From: Gemmatimonadota bacterium
Lineage (GTDB): Bacteria; Gemmatimonadota; Gemmatimonadetes; Longimicrobiales; Longimicrobiaceae
Reading direction: 5' to 3'
Length of the DNA: 64,000 nt
Assembly: GCA_028287185.1 (NCBI GenBank)
Contig: JAQBQD010000025.1
Coordinates: 25,207-89,206, forward strand
This document shows positions 17,614-26,130 of this stretch, piece by piece. The first letter of the stretch is position 1. Each line of letters begins with the position of its first letter. The position numbers and the translations under genes were made by a program. The notes beneath the pieces were generated by a model, which was not told the DNA's origin, ran no database searches, and worked only from the letters and a program-made list of their open reading frames with translations.

Positions 17614-18261
17614 TCAGCCCGCCGCGTCCACGGCGGCGTTGGCCAGGCGCTCCAGCACCGCCTGCGTGGCCAGCAGCTCGGCCCCGGGGGCGGACAGCAC
17701 GCCCTGCGGCGCGGAGGCCACGAACGCGTCGTACGCCGCGAAGGCCGCCGCCAGCCTGGGCGCAGGCACCGTGCCCTCGCCGGCGCCGCAGCTCTCCCGT
17801 CCGTCCATCAGCCCGTACAGCGCGTGCGCAAGCGCCCGTGAAGCATCCGTCGCCGCGCCGCCGGCCAACCTCGCCGCGAAGGCGGCCGTGTCCGCGTCCT
17901 CGCCCGTCACGGGGCGCAGGATGCGGGCGAGGGCGCGCTCGGCGGCGGGAGGGATGGCGAAGCCCTGGAAGGCGCGCCCGGGCTCCACCCGGCCCTCGCG
18001 CAGCCCCGCCAGCAGCGAGTCCGCGGCCACCGAGACGGCGCAGGCCACGCGCTGGCTGCCGTAGCGGATGCGGCCGTTGCGGTCCACCAGCGGCGCGTTT
18101 CGGGTGGGGCGCGTCACCTGCGGCAAGAAGCCCATCATCCCGCCCGTGACCACGGGGCCGGTGTGGTCCGACTGGTTGCCGATCTGCGCGGCCGCCGCGC
18201 GCGGGGCGGCCCACAGGACCAGCGCCAGCACGGCGGGGCGAAGGATGCGCGAGGGATGCAT
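17614..18261 (-). CDS. Secreted protein of unknown function, linked to lasso cluster
   Basis: A 215-residue protein with a clear Sec signal peptide (Arg in the n-region, hydrophobic LRPAVLALVLWAAPRAAAA, cleavage after the Ala run). The mature part is mostly helical and Ala-rich, with two cysteines (VACAV and ESCGAG) that could form a disulfide. No catalytic Cys-His-Asp pattern of a B2 peptidase is visible and I do not recognise the family. Its stop is 5 bases from the PqqD-like start, so it is almost certainly in the RiPP operon. Confidence 0.62.
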   Translation of the reverse strand: MHPSRILRPAVLALVLWAAPRAAAAQIGNQSDHTGPVVTGGMMGFLPQVTRPTRNAPLVDRNGRIRYGSQRVACAVSVAADSLLAGLREGRVEPGRAFQGFAIPPAAERALARILRPVTGEDADTAAFAARLAGGAATDASRALAHALYGLMDGRESCGAGEGTVPAPRLAAAFAAYDAFVASAPQGVLSAPGAELLATQAVLERLANAAVDAAG

Positions 18262-18281
18262 GGAACCTCCGGAAGGGGCGC

Positions 18282-19088
18282 TCAGAACGGCGTGCGGTAG
18301 CGCAGGCCGTAGCCGACGCCCAGGATGAAGCGCGGACCATCGCCCGCGCGCCGCGTCAGGTCGGCCAGGGCGGGCGTGAACACCAGCGGGACGTGCTGGA
18401 AGGGGAGGAACGAGGTGCCGACGGCCAGGTCCTGGCCCGTCCAGTCCGCCACCACCGTCACCGGTTCGGCGATGAAGAGCGCCGCCGAGCCGAAGGGGCT
18501 CGCGCGGTGCCGCTGCGCCTGCACGTCGTCCTCGCTGCGGAAGCGTCCGCCGCCCACGCCCGCGCTCAGCACCAGCGCCCCGAAGCGGCGGCGGGGATCG
18601 TCGTTCAGCACGAACAGGCGGCTGAGCGCCGCGTACGGGCTGCGCCCCGCGTCCGTGTCGCCCCAGTGCGCCACGTTCTCCACGCCCGCGGCCACGGCGA
18701 AGTCGGCGGGCAGCAGGCGGTGCAGCTTGAAGGTCACGCTGCCCACCTTGCCCGGCGCGTGGCGCCGGCCCAGCGAGTAGGTGGTGGCCGCCACCTCCAG
18801 CCCCAGCAGCCGGCGCGAGTCGCCCACGCCGAACCCCACGACGGCCGCGGCGTCGCGCACGTTGGTGTAGCGGGTGCGCTCCTGGAAGCCCACGCCCGCG
18901 AACGCCAGCCCGCCGTCCGCCCCGTACCCCGTGGGGGTGCTGATGCTCACGGCGGGGCTGGTGCCGCCCTCGCGCGTGACGGGCACCGTGGTGATGCCCA
19001 GCCGGGCGCGCAGGGCGTCGCCGTCCTGCGCGGCGAGCGGGCCGGGAAGGAGCACGCAGCCCGCGAGCAGCAGCCGGGAAAGCCTCAT
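18282..19088 (-). CDS. Secreted, probable outer-membrane beta-barrel protein
   Basis: A 268-residue protein with signal peptide MRLSRLLLAGCVLLPGPLAAQ. The mature part has alternating hydrophobic strands with aromatic/Gly-rich turns (SVTFKLHRLLPADFAVAAGVEN, then FILGVGYGLRYRTPF) and ends in Phe, the typical C-terminal residue of outer-membrane barrels. It lies 20 bases before the 215-residue secreted protein and may be the first gene of the RiPP operon. A role in release or self-protection is only a guess. Confidence 0.6.
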   Translation of the reverse strand: MRLSRLLLAGCVLLPGPLAAQDGDALRARLGITTVPVTREGGTSPAVSISTPTGYGADGGLAFAGVGFQERTRYTNVRDAAAVVGFGVGDSRRLLGLEVAATTYSLGRRHAPGKVGSVTFKLHRLLPADFAVAAGVENVAHWGDTDAGRSPYAALSRLFVLNDDPRRRFGALVLSAGVGGGRFRSEDDVQAQRHRASPFGSAALFIAEPVTVVADWTGQDLAVGTSFLPFQHVPLVFTPALADLTRRAGDGPRFILGVGYGLRYRTPF

Positions 19089-19219
19089 GGAAGCGGATCC
19101 GGGAAGGGAAGGGGTGTGGACGGCCGCGCGGGGGAGGCCCGCGATGGAAGGGGAGCCGGGTCAATATGGCGGCCCGCCCGGCGGGGGACAAGCCTGCGCC
19201 GGGCCCGCGGGGCGCGTCC

Positions 19220-19777
19220 TCAGCCGCCGCCGCCGCGGGGGCCGAGAGCGTCGGCGTCCAGCGCGTCGAACACGGCGGCGGCGGCGATCACGTAGGCGAA
19301 GGCGTCGCCCTCCTCCGCCAGCCGCCGGCGCAGGATCAGGTCCTCCGAGAAGTCCGCCGTGCGGTTGATCGAATCCACCAGCCGCTCCCGCTCGCGCGGG
19401 CCGATGGAGCCGGCGAGCAGCACCAGGGCACGGGCCAGCAGCCGCGGGGGAAGCTCCTCCAGCAGCCGCTGCCCGAGCCGGCGCAGGCCCCCGGGCTCGT
19501 CGCCGTACAGCGCGTCCGCCGTGGCGGCCTGGGCGTCCAGGTGCTCGCGCACGGTGCCCAGCCACTCGGCCTCCACCGTGGGCGCCAGCCACCCGGCGAG
19601 CGCGGCCGCGGCGGAGGAGGGCAGCAGGTGAAGCTCGCCGCCGCCCCACTCGCCGTCGGCGCCGCGCACCCGCGTGCCCAGCGCCACCCGCCCGTCGCGC
19701 AATCGCTCGGCGTGCAGGGTGGAGCCGTCGTCCAGCGGCGCCTCGAAGGGCGCTCGCGCCCCGCCTTCCTCCCTCAA
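19220..19777 (-). CDS. Hypothetical protein downstream of YihY-like gene
   Basis: A soluble, Leu/Ala/Arg-rich protein of about 185 residues without recognisable domain. It contains an HLLPSSAAAALAGWLAP segment and an acidic, helical C-terminal half ending in GPRGGGG. The start is unsure: no ATG or GTG fits, and a TTG at 19777 with GGAG five bases upstream is the best candidate, 14 bases after the YihY-like stop. The uninterrupted frame and operon position support a real gene. Confidence 0.45.
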   Translation of the reverse strand: MREEGGARAPFEAPLDDGSTLHAERLRDGRVALGTRVRGADGEWGGGELHLLPSSAAAALAGWLAPTVEAEWLGTVREHLDAQAATADALYGDEPGGLRRLGQRLLEELPPRLLARALVLLAGSIGPRERERLVDSINRTADFSEDLILRRRLAEEGDAFAYVIAAAAVFDALDADALGPRGGGG

Positions 19778-19791
19778 TCCGTCTCCACTGT

Positions 19792-21270
19792 TCAGGCCGT
19801 CTCCGTCCGCTCCATCTCCGAGCTCAACTCCCCGCCCAGCAGGATGACCAGCGAGGTCAGCCACAGCCAGAGCAGCAGCACGATGAGGGTGCCCAGGATG
19901 CCGTACGTCTTGCTGTACGAGCTGAAGTGCGTGATGTACAGCCGAAACGCGAAGGTCGCCACCAGCCACCCCGCCGCGGCCACCGAGGCGCTCTTGAACA
20001 GCGTGCCCTTGTAGGTGGACTGGTCGCGGTTGGGCAGCACGTAGTAGATGATCCAGAACGCGCCCACGATGAGCAGGAACGACAGCGGCCACTGCACCAC
20101 GCTCCACACCGTCTCGCCGAAGGCCCCCAGCCCCAGCGCGTCCGCGACCTTCGGCCCGGCGAGGAGGGCCGCGCTGCCGGCGACGAAGAGGAGGGCGCAT
20201 CCCACCATGGTGGCGAGGGCGACGAGACGGCGCTTGATGAAGCCGCGGTCGCAGGTGATCTCGTAGGCGGCGTTCAGCGAGTCCTCCAGCGCCATCATCA
20301 CCCCGGCGGCCGACCAAAGCGCCAGCAGCAGGCCGATGGTGAGCGGCCCCGGCGCGTGCTTGTACACCACGTCGTGCACGAAGCCCCCCACCAGCCCGCT
20401 CGCCTCGCCGGGCAGGGCGGACGACAGGTGCGACGACAGCCACTCCGCCGTCTTTTGCCCGCCGAAGATGCCGGTGAGGCCGAAGATCGCCATCAGCGCC
20501 GGGGGCAGCGACAGGAAGAAGTAGTAGGCGATCTTGGCCGCCTCGTTGCTCAGGTCGTTGCGGGTGAAGTCGTGCATCACCCGCTTCCACAGGGGGGCGG
20601 AGACGGGCAGCTCCCCCTCGTCCCCCGGACGCTGGTTCTTCCCGCCGCTTCCCTCCTCGCCCCGCCGCTCCCGCTCGCCCCGGCCTTGGGCGCGGTCCTT
20701 CTGCGCCCCCTTGCTTCCGCCCGGAGCGCCGCCCCCGCTCGAGCTCTCGCCCGCCGATGCTCCGCCGCGGACCAGGCGAAGGCAGGCGGGGCCGCCGTGT
20801 CCGTCGCCGTGCGCGGGCACGTGGCCGGTGGCGATGGCCGTGCGGAAGTCCGCGGCCTCCGTGCGCGCCCAGTCACCCGTCTGGCGAAGCTCGGCCAGGG
20901 CCTTCTCGGGTGCCATCCGCTCCTTCTGGAATCGCTTGACGCCGCGCAGGACGAGGAACGCGCCCACGCTGATGAGCACGGCGGCCACGATCAGCGCGGA
21001 GAGCGCGTATCGGCCCCCCAGCAGGTCGCCCAGGAAGGCGATGAGCGCCACCACCAGCACCAGCAGGCCCACCAGCGCCACGCCGGCCCCCACCGCCGCG
21101 CCCCCCGCGTCGCGCACGGCGGCGCGGACGTTCTGGCGCATCTCCGTCCGCGCCAGGGCCATCTCCTGGCGGATGAGGGTGGAGGCGTCGGCCGTGAGGG
21201 TGCGGAACAGCTCGCCGAGCGAGCGGGCTTCGGACGGAGGCGTTCCGGGCTGGCGAACGTGCGGATCCAT
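19792..21270 (-). CDS. Holin-superfamily (DUF1469-like) / YihY-BrkB fusion membrane protein
   Basis: A 492-residue membrane protein with two parts. Residues 1-130 look like the phage-holin-superfamily-III/DUF1469 domain: a charged amphipathic start (LFRTLTADASTLIRQEMALA) and two hydrophobic segments (VALVGLLVLVVALIAFLGDL and LIVAAVLISVGAFLVL). A Gly/Ser/charged linker of about 90 residues follows. The C-terminal 280 residues match YihY/BrkB, with the early amphipathic segment AAKIAYYFFLSLPPALMAIF, ALWSAAGVMMALEDSLNAAY and about six membrane spans, ending near LLLWLWLTSLVILLGGEL. YihY-family function is unsettled despite an old RNase BN label. The ATG at 21270 is used. Confidence 0.8.
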   Translation of the reverse strand: MDPHVRQPGTPPSEARSLGELFRTLTADASTLIRQEMALARTEMRQNVRAAVRDAGGAAVGAGVALVGLLVLVVALIAFLGDLLGGRYALSALIVAAVLISVGAFLVLRGVKRFQKERMAPEKALAELRQTGDWARTEAADFRTAIATGHVPAHGDGHGGPACLRLVRGGASAGESSSGGGAPGGSKGAQKDRAQGRGERERRGEEGSGGKNQRPGDEGELPVSAPLWKRVMHDFTRNDLSNEAAKIAYYFFLSLPPALMAIFGLTGIFGGQKTAEWLSSHLSSALPGEASGLVGGFVHDVVYKHAPGPLTIGLLLALWSAAGVMMALEDSLNAAYEITCDRGFIKRRLVALATMVGCALLFVAGSAALLAGPKVADALGLGAFGETVWSVVQWPLSFLLIVGAFWIIYYVLPNRDQSTYKGTLFKSASVAAAGWLVATFAFRLYITHFSSYSKTYGILGTLIVLLLWLWLTSLVILLGGELSSEMERTETA

Positions 21271-21410
21271 GTCGGCCACCGGGGTTGCGTGTCGGCTCGG
21301 GACAGTTCGGGCCGCGTTGCGAGCAAGGGACGTGCCCGTTGCCTGTAACACGATTCCGTAACAGATTGGGCACCGAGCGCGCAAGACGCACTGGCCCACC
21401 CGGAGGCGGG

Positions 21411-21893
21411 ATGAGAAGGAAGACGCAGCGCGCGGCGGGGATCGTCCTGTTCCGAACCGCCGACGGGGTGCGCCGCTACCTGCTGGTCCGCTCCGCGCTG
21501 ACGCGCCGCCCCATCTGGGAGTTCCCCAAGGGCGGCGTGGAGGCGGGCGAGTCCGACCCCGAGGCGGCGGAGCGCGAGCTGCGCGAGGAGGCGGGGCTGG
21601 CCCTGGGCGAGTACGAGGTGGTGGAGGGCTTCCGCGAGGAGGAGCGCTACGTCTTCACGCAGGGCAGCGGCGCCGGGCGCATGCTCATCCTCAAGCAGGT
21701 GGTCTACTACCTGGCCGAGGGAAGGACGGAGCGCATCGAGATCTCGCACGAGGCCGAGGAGTATCGCTGGGTGACGTTCGACGAGGCCCAGCGCCTGCTG
21801 CGCTTTCCCGGCAAGCGCCACGTGCTGGAGCAGGCCGAGGCGTTCCTGGATCTCGCCGCCTCCGCCCACGCTCGGCCGGCAGACGGAGCATAG
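21411..21893 (+). CDS. Nudix hydrolase, diadenosine-polyphosphate type
   Basis: A 160-residue Nudix protein. The Nudix box is complete: G-x5-E-x7-REUxEExGU appears as GGVEAGESDPEAAERELREE followed by AGL. The preceding RRPIWEFPKGGVE pattern is typical of bacterial Ap4A hydrolases and MutT1-like enzymes. It probably hydrolyses dinucleoside polyphosphates or damaged nucleotides; exact substrate unknown. The ATG at 21411 has GGAGGCGGG directly upstream. It is divergent from the YihY-like gene. Confidence 0.85.
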   Translation: MRRKTQRAAGIVLFRTADGVRRYLLVRSALTRRPIWEFPKGGVEAGESDPEAAERELREEAGLALGEYEVVEGFREEERYVFTQGSGAGRMLILKQVVYYLAEGRTERIEISHEAEEYRWVTFDEAQRLLRFPGKRHVLEQAEAFLDLAASAHARPADGA

Positions 21894-21926
21894 CCCTCCG
21901 CCGGTGCCCGGATCGCCGCAACGAGA

Positions 21927-21959
21927 AGGAGCCCGGCCGCACCTCGCGCCCGGGCTCCT
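21927..21959. terminator. Hairpin terminator
   Basis: AGGAGCCCGG (21927-21936) pairs perfectly with CCGGGCTCCT (21950-21959) over a 13-base loop, 34 bases after the Nudix stop and facing the end of the convergent lipoprotein gene. Confidence 0.6.
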
Positions 21960-22041
21960 CGTCCATCGCACCAGCTCCCCGACTCACCGCATCCTGCGAT
22001 ACCCAGCCCTCCGCAAATCCGTGGGCGGAGGCTCGCCGGCG

Positions 22042-22350
22042 TCAGTGCCTGCCGGTGGAGTCGCCGGATGCCGCGCGGGTCCCCGCGGCGCTCGTTCCCG
22101 TGGGGCCGCCCTGCTGCACGCCCGTGGGCCCCGTGCCGCCGTGCGCCTTCGCGCTGGAGTCGCCCTGCGGTCCCGTCAGGTGATTGGCGGCCGCCGTGTC
22201 GGACGACGCGGGCGACCTGGCGGCCAGGGTGTCGCTGTCCAGCGGCTGCCCAGTGCTCACCTCGCGCGCATCGTTCTGCCGGCCGCCGCACGCCGCCACG
22301 GCCAGCGCCGTGCCCAGCACCGCCGTCGAGATCCCCCGTCTGCTGCGCAT
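22042..22350 (-). CDS. Small predicted lipoprotein
   Basis: A 102-residue protein with a lipoprotein signal peptide: MRSRR, hydrophobic ISTAVLGTALAVAAC, with lipobox Ala-Val-Ala-Ala-Cys, then a Gly/Ser/Thr-rich, probably unstructured tail. An upstream in-frame ATG at 22368 would add six residues. No functional domain is recognised. Composition resembles other small Thr/Gly-rich periplasmic lipoproteins of this organism type. Confidence 0.6.
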   Translation of the reverse strand: MRSRRGISTAVLGTALAVAACGGRQNDAREVSTGQPLDSDTLAARSPASSDTAAANHLTGPQGDSSAKAHGGTGPTGVQQGGPTGTSAAGTRAASGDSTGRH

Positions 22351-22476
22351 CCCCCGCTCCCGGTCCACGAGTCCATCCCGAGCGCCGCACGACGATCTCG
22401 GCGCGAATCGCCGGGCCTCCGCCGCAAGCGGCGGGCCTGGGCGGGAACGAGCGCAGTCGGGATGGAAGCAATCAGC

Positions 22477-22884
22477 TCAGCTCGACCAGTGCTCCACGAC
22501 CAGGCCCGGCACCCGCCGGAACTCCCGCACGTTCTCCGTCGCGATGCCGATCCCTTCACAGACGGCCTGAGCTGCCAGCCACAGGTCGTGCGGCCCGATC
22601 AGCCTTCCGCTCGAAGCCAGATCGGCCCAGAGCTGCGCATGGACGCGGGCCGCGCGCAGATCGATCGGAAGAACCGGAAAACGCTCCAGGATGCCTTCGA
22701 TGAACGCCGCGCGGCGCGAACGGACCGCCGGCTCCCGGGCGCGGTGGACGCCGTGGAGAAGCTCGCTCGCCGTGATGGCCGAGATGAAGAACTCCTCGTC
22801 CCCAGCGTCCGTGATGTACCGGCTCACGTCCAGCCTGCCGCGCTCGAAGGCGATCAGCACGCTGGTGTCGATCAGGACTCCCAC
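22477..22884 (-). CDS. vapC: VapC-like PIN-domain ribonuclease (toxin)
   Basis: A 135-residue PIN-domain protein. The acidic residues expected for the metal site are present: Asp in VLIDTSVLIAFE, Glu in ASELLHG, Asp in GPHDLWLAA and a last acidic position near ATENVREF. VapC toxins cleave tRNA or rRNA and are neutralised by a cognate antitoxin. The GTG start at 22884 lies inside the end of the upstream antitoxin gene (13 bases overlap), the usual arrangement. Confidence 0.85.
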   Translation of the reverse strand: MGVLIDTSVLIAFERGRLDVSRYITDAGDEEFFISAITASELLHGVHRAREPAVRSRRAAFIEGILERFPVLPIDLRAARVHAQLWADLASSGRLIGPHDLWLAAQAVCEGIGIATENVREFRRVPGLVVEHWSS

Positions 22885-23150
22885 GGATCGATGAGCGGAA
22901 GGGCGGAAAGCTCCGAGCGCGCGCGTTCGACGTCCTCGCCGAACGAGGCGGCTTCGGCTTCGGTCAGGTGAGGGAGCGAGGCCAGGATCTCCGGAAGGTC
23001 GCGCAGCTTCCGCCCGGTGACCACGGGGCGCAGCTCCGCAACGGCCCGCGTTCCGCGCATCAGCACGAAGCTTTCGCCCCGGACTGCCACCCGGTTCACG
23101 TAGTCCGCAAAGTTCCGAGCCACTTCGGCGACGGACGGAGTCAGCTTCAT
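22872..23150 (-). CDS. Phd/YefM-type antitoxin
   Basis: A 92-residue protein opening with MKLTPSVAEVARNFADYVNRV, the pattern of Phd/YefM antitoxins (SVAEARxNFxxxVNxV), which bind DNA with their N-terminal part and wrap the toxin with the acidic C-terminal part. The following SFVLMRGTRAVAELRPV fits the same fold. It overlaps the PIN toxin gene and probably represses the pair's own promoter upstream of 23150. Confidence 0.82.
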   Translation of the reverse strand: MKLTPSVAEVARNFADYVNRVAVRGESFVLMRGTRAVAELRPVVTGRKLRDLPEILASLPHLTEAEAASFGEDVERARSELSALPLIDPWES

Positions 23151-23359
23151 ACCCGACGGCTCCTGGTTGAATGCATCGAAGGAGAGTATCCCTCTCTTCC
23201 CTGCGCGTCCAGTGTTGCACCCGGAGGCACGGCATGCGCAAAGCCGAAAATTGAGACACGAAAAGATGGTGCTTAGCGGAAGAGCATTGTACGTTCTTCT
23301 TGCGTCGCGAGCTGATTCGGGACGTTGCTTTGCGAGCCACCGTAAACCAGGAGAGAGCC

Positions 23360-23635
23360 ATGAAGAAGTTGAAGCTGGACCTGGAGAGCGTGCAGGTGGA
23401 GTCGTTCGACACGAGCGGAGCGCAGGAGGCGCGCGGCACGGTGCTCGGCCAGATCAGCGTCGGGGTGAGCTGCTACGGCACCGATTGCTGCTCGGACGTG
23501 AGCGACTGCTGTCCGGCGAACACCTCGTACTGCAGCCAGGAGCAGTGGAGCCTGTGCTGCCACACCGGCATCACCTGTCCGGGCGGAAGCACGTGCGCGG
23601 CCTCGTGCCACACGGGCATCTGCGCCTGCTACTGA
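23360..23635 (+). CDS. Cysteine-rich RiPP precursor with VxSFDT leader
   Basis: A 91-residue peptide with a charged leader (KKLKLDLESVQVESFDTSG) and a RGTV segment near the predicted leader/core boundary. The core has about 13 cysteines in pairs (DCCSDVSDCC, LCCHTGITC) and many Ser/Thr. The leader type resembles peptides annotated as pinensin-like lanthipeptides in Longimicrobium and relatives; that comparison is from memory. No dehydratase, cyclase or protease gene is close, so enzymes would act in trans, or the peptide stays disulfide-bonded. The ATG at 23360 has GGAGAGAGCC just upstream. A related leader is found at 51953-52147. Confidence 0.68.
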   Translation: MKKLKLDLESVQVESFDTSGAQEARGTVLGQISVGVSCYGTDCCSDVSDCCPANTSYCSQEQWSLCCHTGITCPGGSTCAASCHTGICACY

Positions 23636-23666
23636 CACCGCCGCGGCCGCAGCGCGGAACGGACGG

Positions 23667-23690
23667 AGGGCGCCCCGCCAGGAGCGCCCT
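23667..23690. terminator. Hairpin terminator after cysteine-rich precursor
   Basis: AGGGCGC (23667-23673) pairs with GCGCCCT (23684-23690), 10-base loop, 31 bases after the stop of the precursor gene and ahead of the convergent histidine kinase end. Confidence 0.5.
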
Positions 23691-23756
23691 TCGTGCGTCG
23701 AGCCGTGGAGGCCGCGTGGACGCGGGCGGACGCGGCGGCCGGATCGACGTCCGATG

Positions 23757-25070
23757 TCAATCGGCCGAGACGCCCGCCCGCGGCAGCCGGACGCGGAAGA
23801 CGCTGCCGGTGCCGGGCACGCTCTCGGCGTCGATGGTGCCGCCGTGCTGCTCGGCGATCATGCGGCCGATCGCGAGGCCCAGTCCCGTGCCGCCGCTCCG
23901 CTCGCGGGCGGCGTCCGCCCGGTAGAAGCGGTCGAATACGCGCGGCAGCTCGTGCGCGGCGATGCCGCCGCCCGTGTCGCGGATCTCCACCGCCACCCAT
24001 CCCGGCGCGTCGGGCGTGTCCGCCGCGCCGTTGTGGATGCCCGCCGGCACGGGGAGCGCCGCCTCGTCGCGGACGGCGATCACCACCTCGCCGCGCTCGG
24101 TGAACTTCACGGCGTTGGATACGAGGTTGAGGAACAGGCGCCGCAGCGGGCCGGCGATGCCCCGGACGACGGCGGACGGCGGAAGCTCGAGCCGCACGCG
24201 CACCGGCCGCCCGTCCGCCAGCGCCTCGCCGATCTCGGCCACCTCGTGCAGCAGCGGCACCAGGTCCACGGGCCCCAGCGGGCCCGCGGCGCCTTCCTCC
24301 CCGCGGGCCAGGGCGAGCAGGTCCTCCACGAGCGCAAGCATGGAGCGCGTCTCGTCCAGCACCTCGCCCAGCGTGTCGCGCAGCTCCTCGGGCGAGCGGT
24401 CGCGGGCCAGCGCCACCTCGGCCGTGCCGCGGATGGCGGTGAGCGGCGTGCGCAGCTCGTGGCTCGCGTCGGCCGTGAAGCGCCGCAGCGCCTCCACCGC
24501 GCGCTGCAGGCGCTCCAGCATGCCGTTGAACGACGACGCCAGCTCGCGCAGCTCGGCCGGCCGAGCGGGCTCCTCCACCCGCCGCGACAGTCCGCCGATG
24601 CCGATCTCGCGCGAGGCGGCAACCAGGCGGCTCAGGGGATCGAGGATGCGGTTCGCCACGGAGCGTCCCGCGAACGCGGCCGCCGCGGCGGTGACGGGGA
24701 TGAGGAGAAGGGCGATCAGCGCGAACAGGTTCGTCGCCCGGTGCTCCACGTCGCCCGTGCGCGCCACCACGATGTCCACCACGTCGCCCGTGGCCAGGTG
24801 CGTGCGGCGGCGCAACGCCTCCACGCTGCCGTGGCCGGGGGGCAGCGGCATCTCCTCCACCGCCACGCGCTCCACGTTGGGGGGCACGATGATCTGCTCC
24901 GCCGCCTGCGCCGTCTCGCGCAGCGACGCCGTGCCCGCGCGCGACAGCGTCTGCGCCAGGATGACGTACGTGGCGCCTGCGAACAGGGTGAGCGACACCA
25001 GCAGCACCACCGAGTATCCCTTGACGATCTCGCGGCGCAGCGACGACGGGCGCTCGGGATGCTCGCTCAC
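23757..25070 (-). CDS. Sensor histidine kinase
   Basis: A 437-residue membrane sensor kinase. It has two transmembrane segments (VVLLVSLTLFAGATYVIL near residue 20 and LFALIALLLIPVTAAAAAFA near 115) flanking a short periplasmic region, then a HAMP domain. The HisKA box is FTADASHELRTPLTAIRGT with the phospho-accepting His. N box LVSNAVKF and G boxes DTGGGIA and GGTGLGLAIG follow. The GTG start overlaps the response-regulator stop (GTGA), so the pair is co-translated. The periplasmic sensor is too short to identify a signal; the divergent HtrA protease suggests envelope stress. Confidence 0.9.
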   Translation of the reverse strand: MSEHPERPSSLRREIVKGYSVVLLVSLTLFAGATYVILAQTLSRAGTASLRETAQAAEQIIVPPNVERVAVEEMPLPPGHGSVEALRRRTHLATGDVVDIVVARTGDVEHRATNLFALIALLLIPVTAAAAAFAGRSVANRILDPLSRLVAASREIGIGGLSRRVEEPARPAELRELASSFNGMLERLQRAVEALRRFTADASHELRTPLTAIRGTAEVALARDRSPEELRDTLGEVLDETRSMLALVEDLLALARGEEGAAGPLGPVDLVPLLHEVAEIGEALADGRPVRVRLELPPSAVVRGIAGPLRRLFLNLVSNAVKFTERGEVVIAVRDEAALPVPAGIHNGAADTPDAPGWVAVEIRDTGGGIAAHELPRVFDRFYRADAARERSGGTGLGLAIGRMIAEQHGGTIDAESVPGTGSVFRVRLPRAGVSAD

Positions 25071-25744
25071 GGCGCCTTCTCGGCCGAGCGGACGATGTAG
25101 CCCACCCCGCGCACCGTCTGGATCAGCTCGCGCTCGCGGTCCAGCTTGTTGCGCAGGGCGTTGATGAACACGTCCACCACGTTGGTCCCGGGATCGAAGC
25201 GGATGCCCCACACGTGCTCCATCAGCGTCGCGCGCGACAGCGGCCGGTCGGCGTTTCGCAGCAGGTACTCCAGCAGCGAGAACTCCTTGGGCGTCAGCTC
25301 CACCGCCTCGCCCGCCTTCCGCACCTCTCGCGTGGCCGGGTCCAGCTCCACGTCCCCGGCGCGCAGCACGGCGGGCGCCCCCGCGGACGCGCGGCGCAGC
25401 AGCGCCCGCAGCCGCGCGGTGAGCTCCGAGAAGTCGAAGGGCTTGGTCAGGTAGTCGTCCGCGCCGCTGTCCAGCCCCGCCACCTTGTCCTCCGTGCGGT
25501 CGCGCGCCGTCAGCAGCAGCACGGGCAGCGCGACGCCCGCGTCCCGCAGGTCGCGCACCAGCTCCAGCCCGCTGCGGCCGGGGATCATCACGTCCACCAC
25601 CGCCGCGTCGAAGCCCTCCTCGGACGCGCGCCGGAACGCCGTGTCGCCGTCCGCCGCCGTCTGCACCACGTAGCCCTCCTCCCGCAGCCCCTTCTCCAGG
25701 AAGGCGAGGATTCGCGCGTTGTCCTCCACGACCAGGATTCGCAT
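25067..25744 (-). CDS. OmpR/PhoB-family response regulator
   Basis: A 225-residue regulator. The receiver domain has acidic pocket VVEDN, phospho-acceptor Asp in VVDVMIPG, Thr in LLLTAR and Lys in TKPFDF. The C-terminal winged-helix DNA-binding domain has LTPKEFSLLEYLLRNADRPL and a recognition helix near NVVDVFINALRNKLD. Partner of the overlapping histidine kinase. The TAA repeats in the gap to the divergent HtrA gene are candidate binding sites. Confidence 0.92.
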   Translation of the reverse strand: MRILVVEDNARILAFLEKGLREEGYVVQTAADGDTAFRRASEEGFDAAVVDVMIPGRSGLELVRDLRDAGVALPVLLLTARDRTEDKVAGLDSGADDYLTKPFDFSELTARLRALLRRASAGAPAVLRAGDVELDPATREVRKAGEAVELTPKEFSLLEYLLRNADRPLSRATLMEHVWGIRFDPGTNVVDVFINALRNKLDRERELIQTVRGVGYIVRSAEKAP

Positions 25745-26130
25745 TCGGCGGACGGTGGGCGGGATGCAGGGATCGAAGGAACGGCGTCGGCGGACCCGGT
25801 GGATGGGTTCCGCGCGGGCCCGTCGAAGCTATGCGCGCCCACCGCCCCTCGCCACCCGGCCTCCACCGGGCTCCGCGGAGCGCATCGACCGACGGAGGCG
25901 AGTGTTCCGGCCGCGCGAATCCGCCGACCCATCGATCCGTGGACGGCCGGCATCGAGCGAACCGAGTCGGTCAAGGCGGGAGACGACGAATCGAATCCCT
26001 TGATCCATCTGCGTTCCACCCATCCGGCGCAGGGGAGTGGATGGATGCGCTCCGGCGCGGCGTCCGTGCGCGATGGAGGGCGGATGGAGGAGGCGGGCGG
26101 CGGGATTGAGGACGGAGGGGCGGCGCTGGA
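25745..26130. other. Intergenic region between response regulator and HtrA, upstream part
   Basis: About 385 bases with no gene I can support; the short open frames in all directions look like chance readings of GC-rich sequence. It should contain the leftward promoter for the two-component operon. Confidence 0.5.

Noticed and set aside
17614..18261. Possible B2 leader peptidase
   Set aside because: It has a signal peptide and no Cys-His-Asp pattern of transglutaminase-like peptidases.
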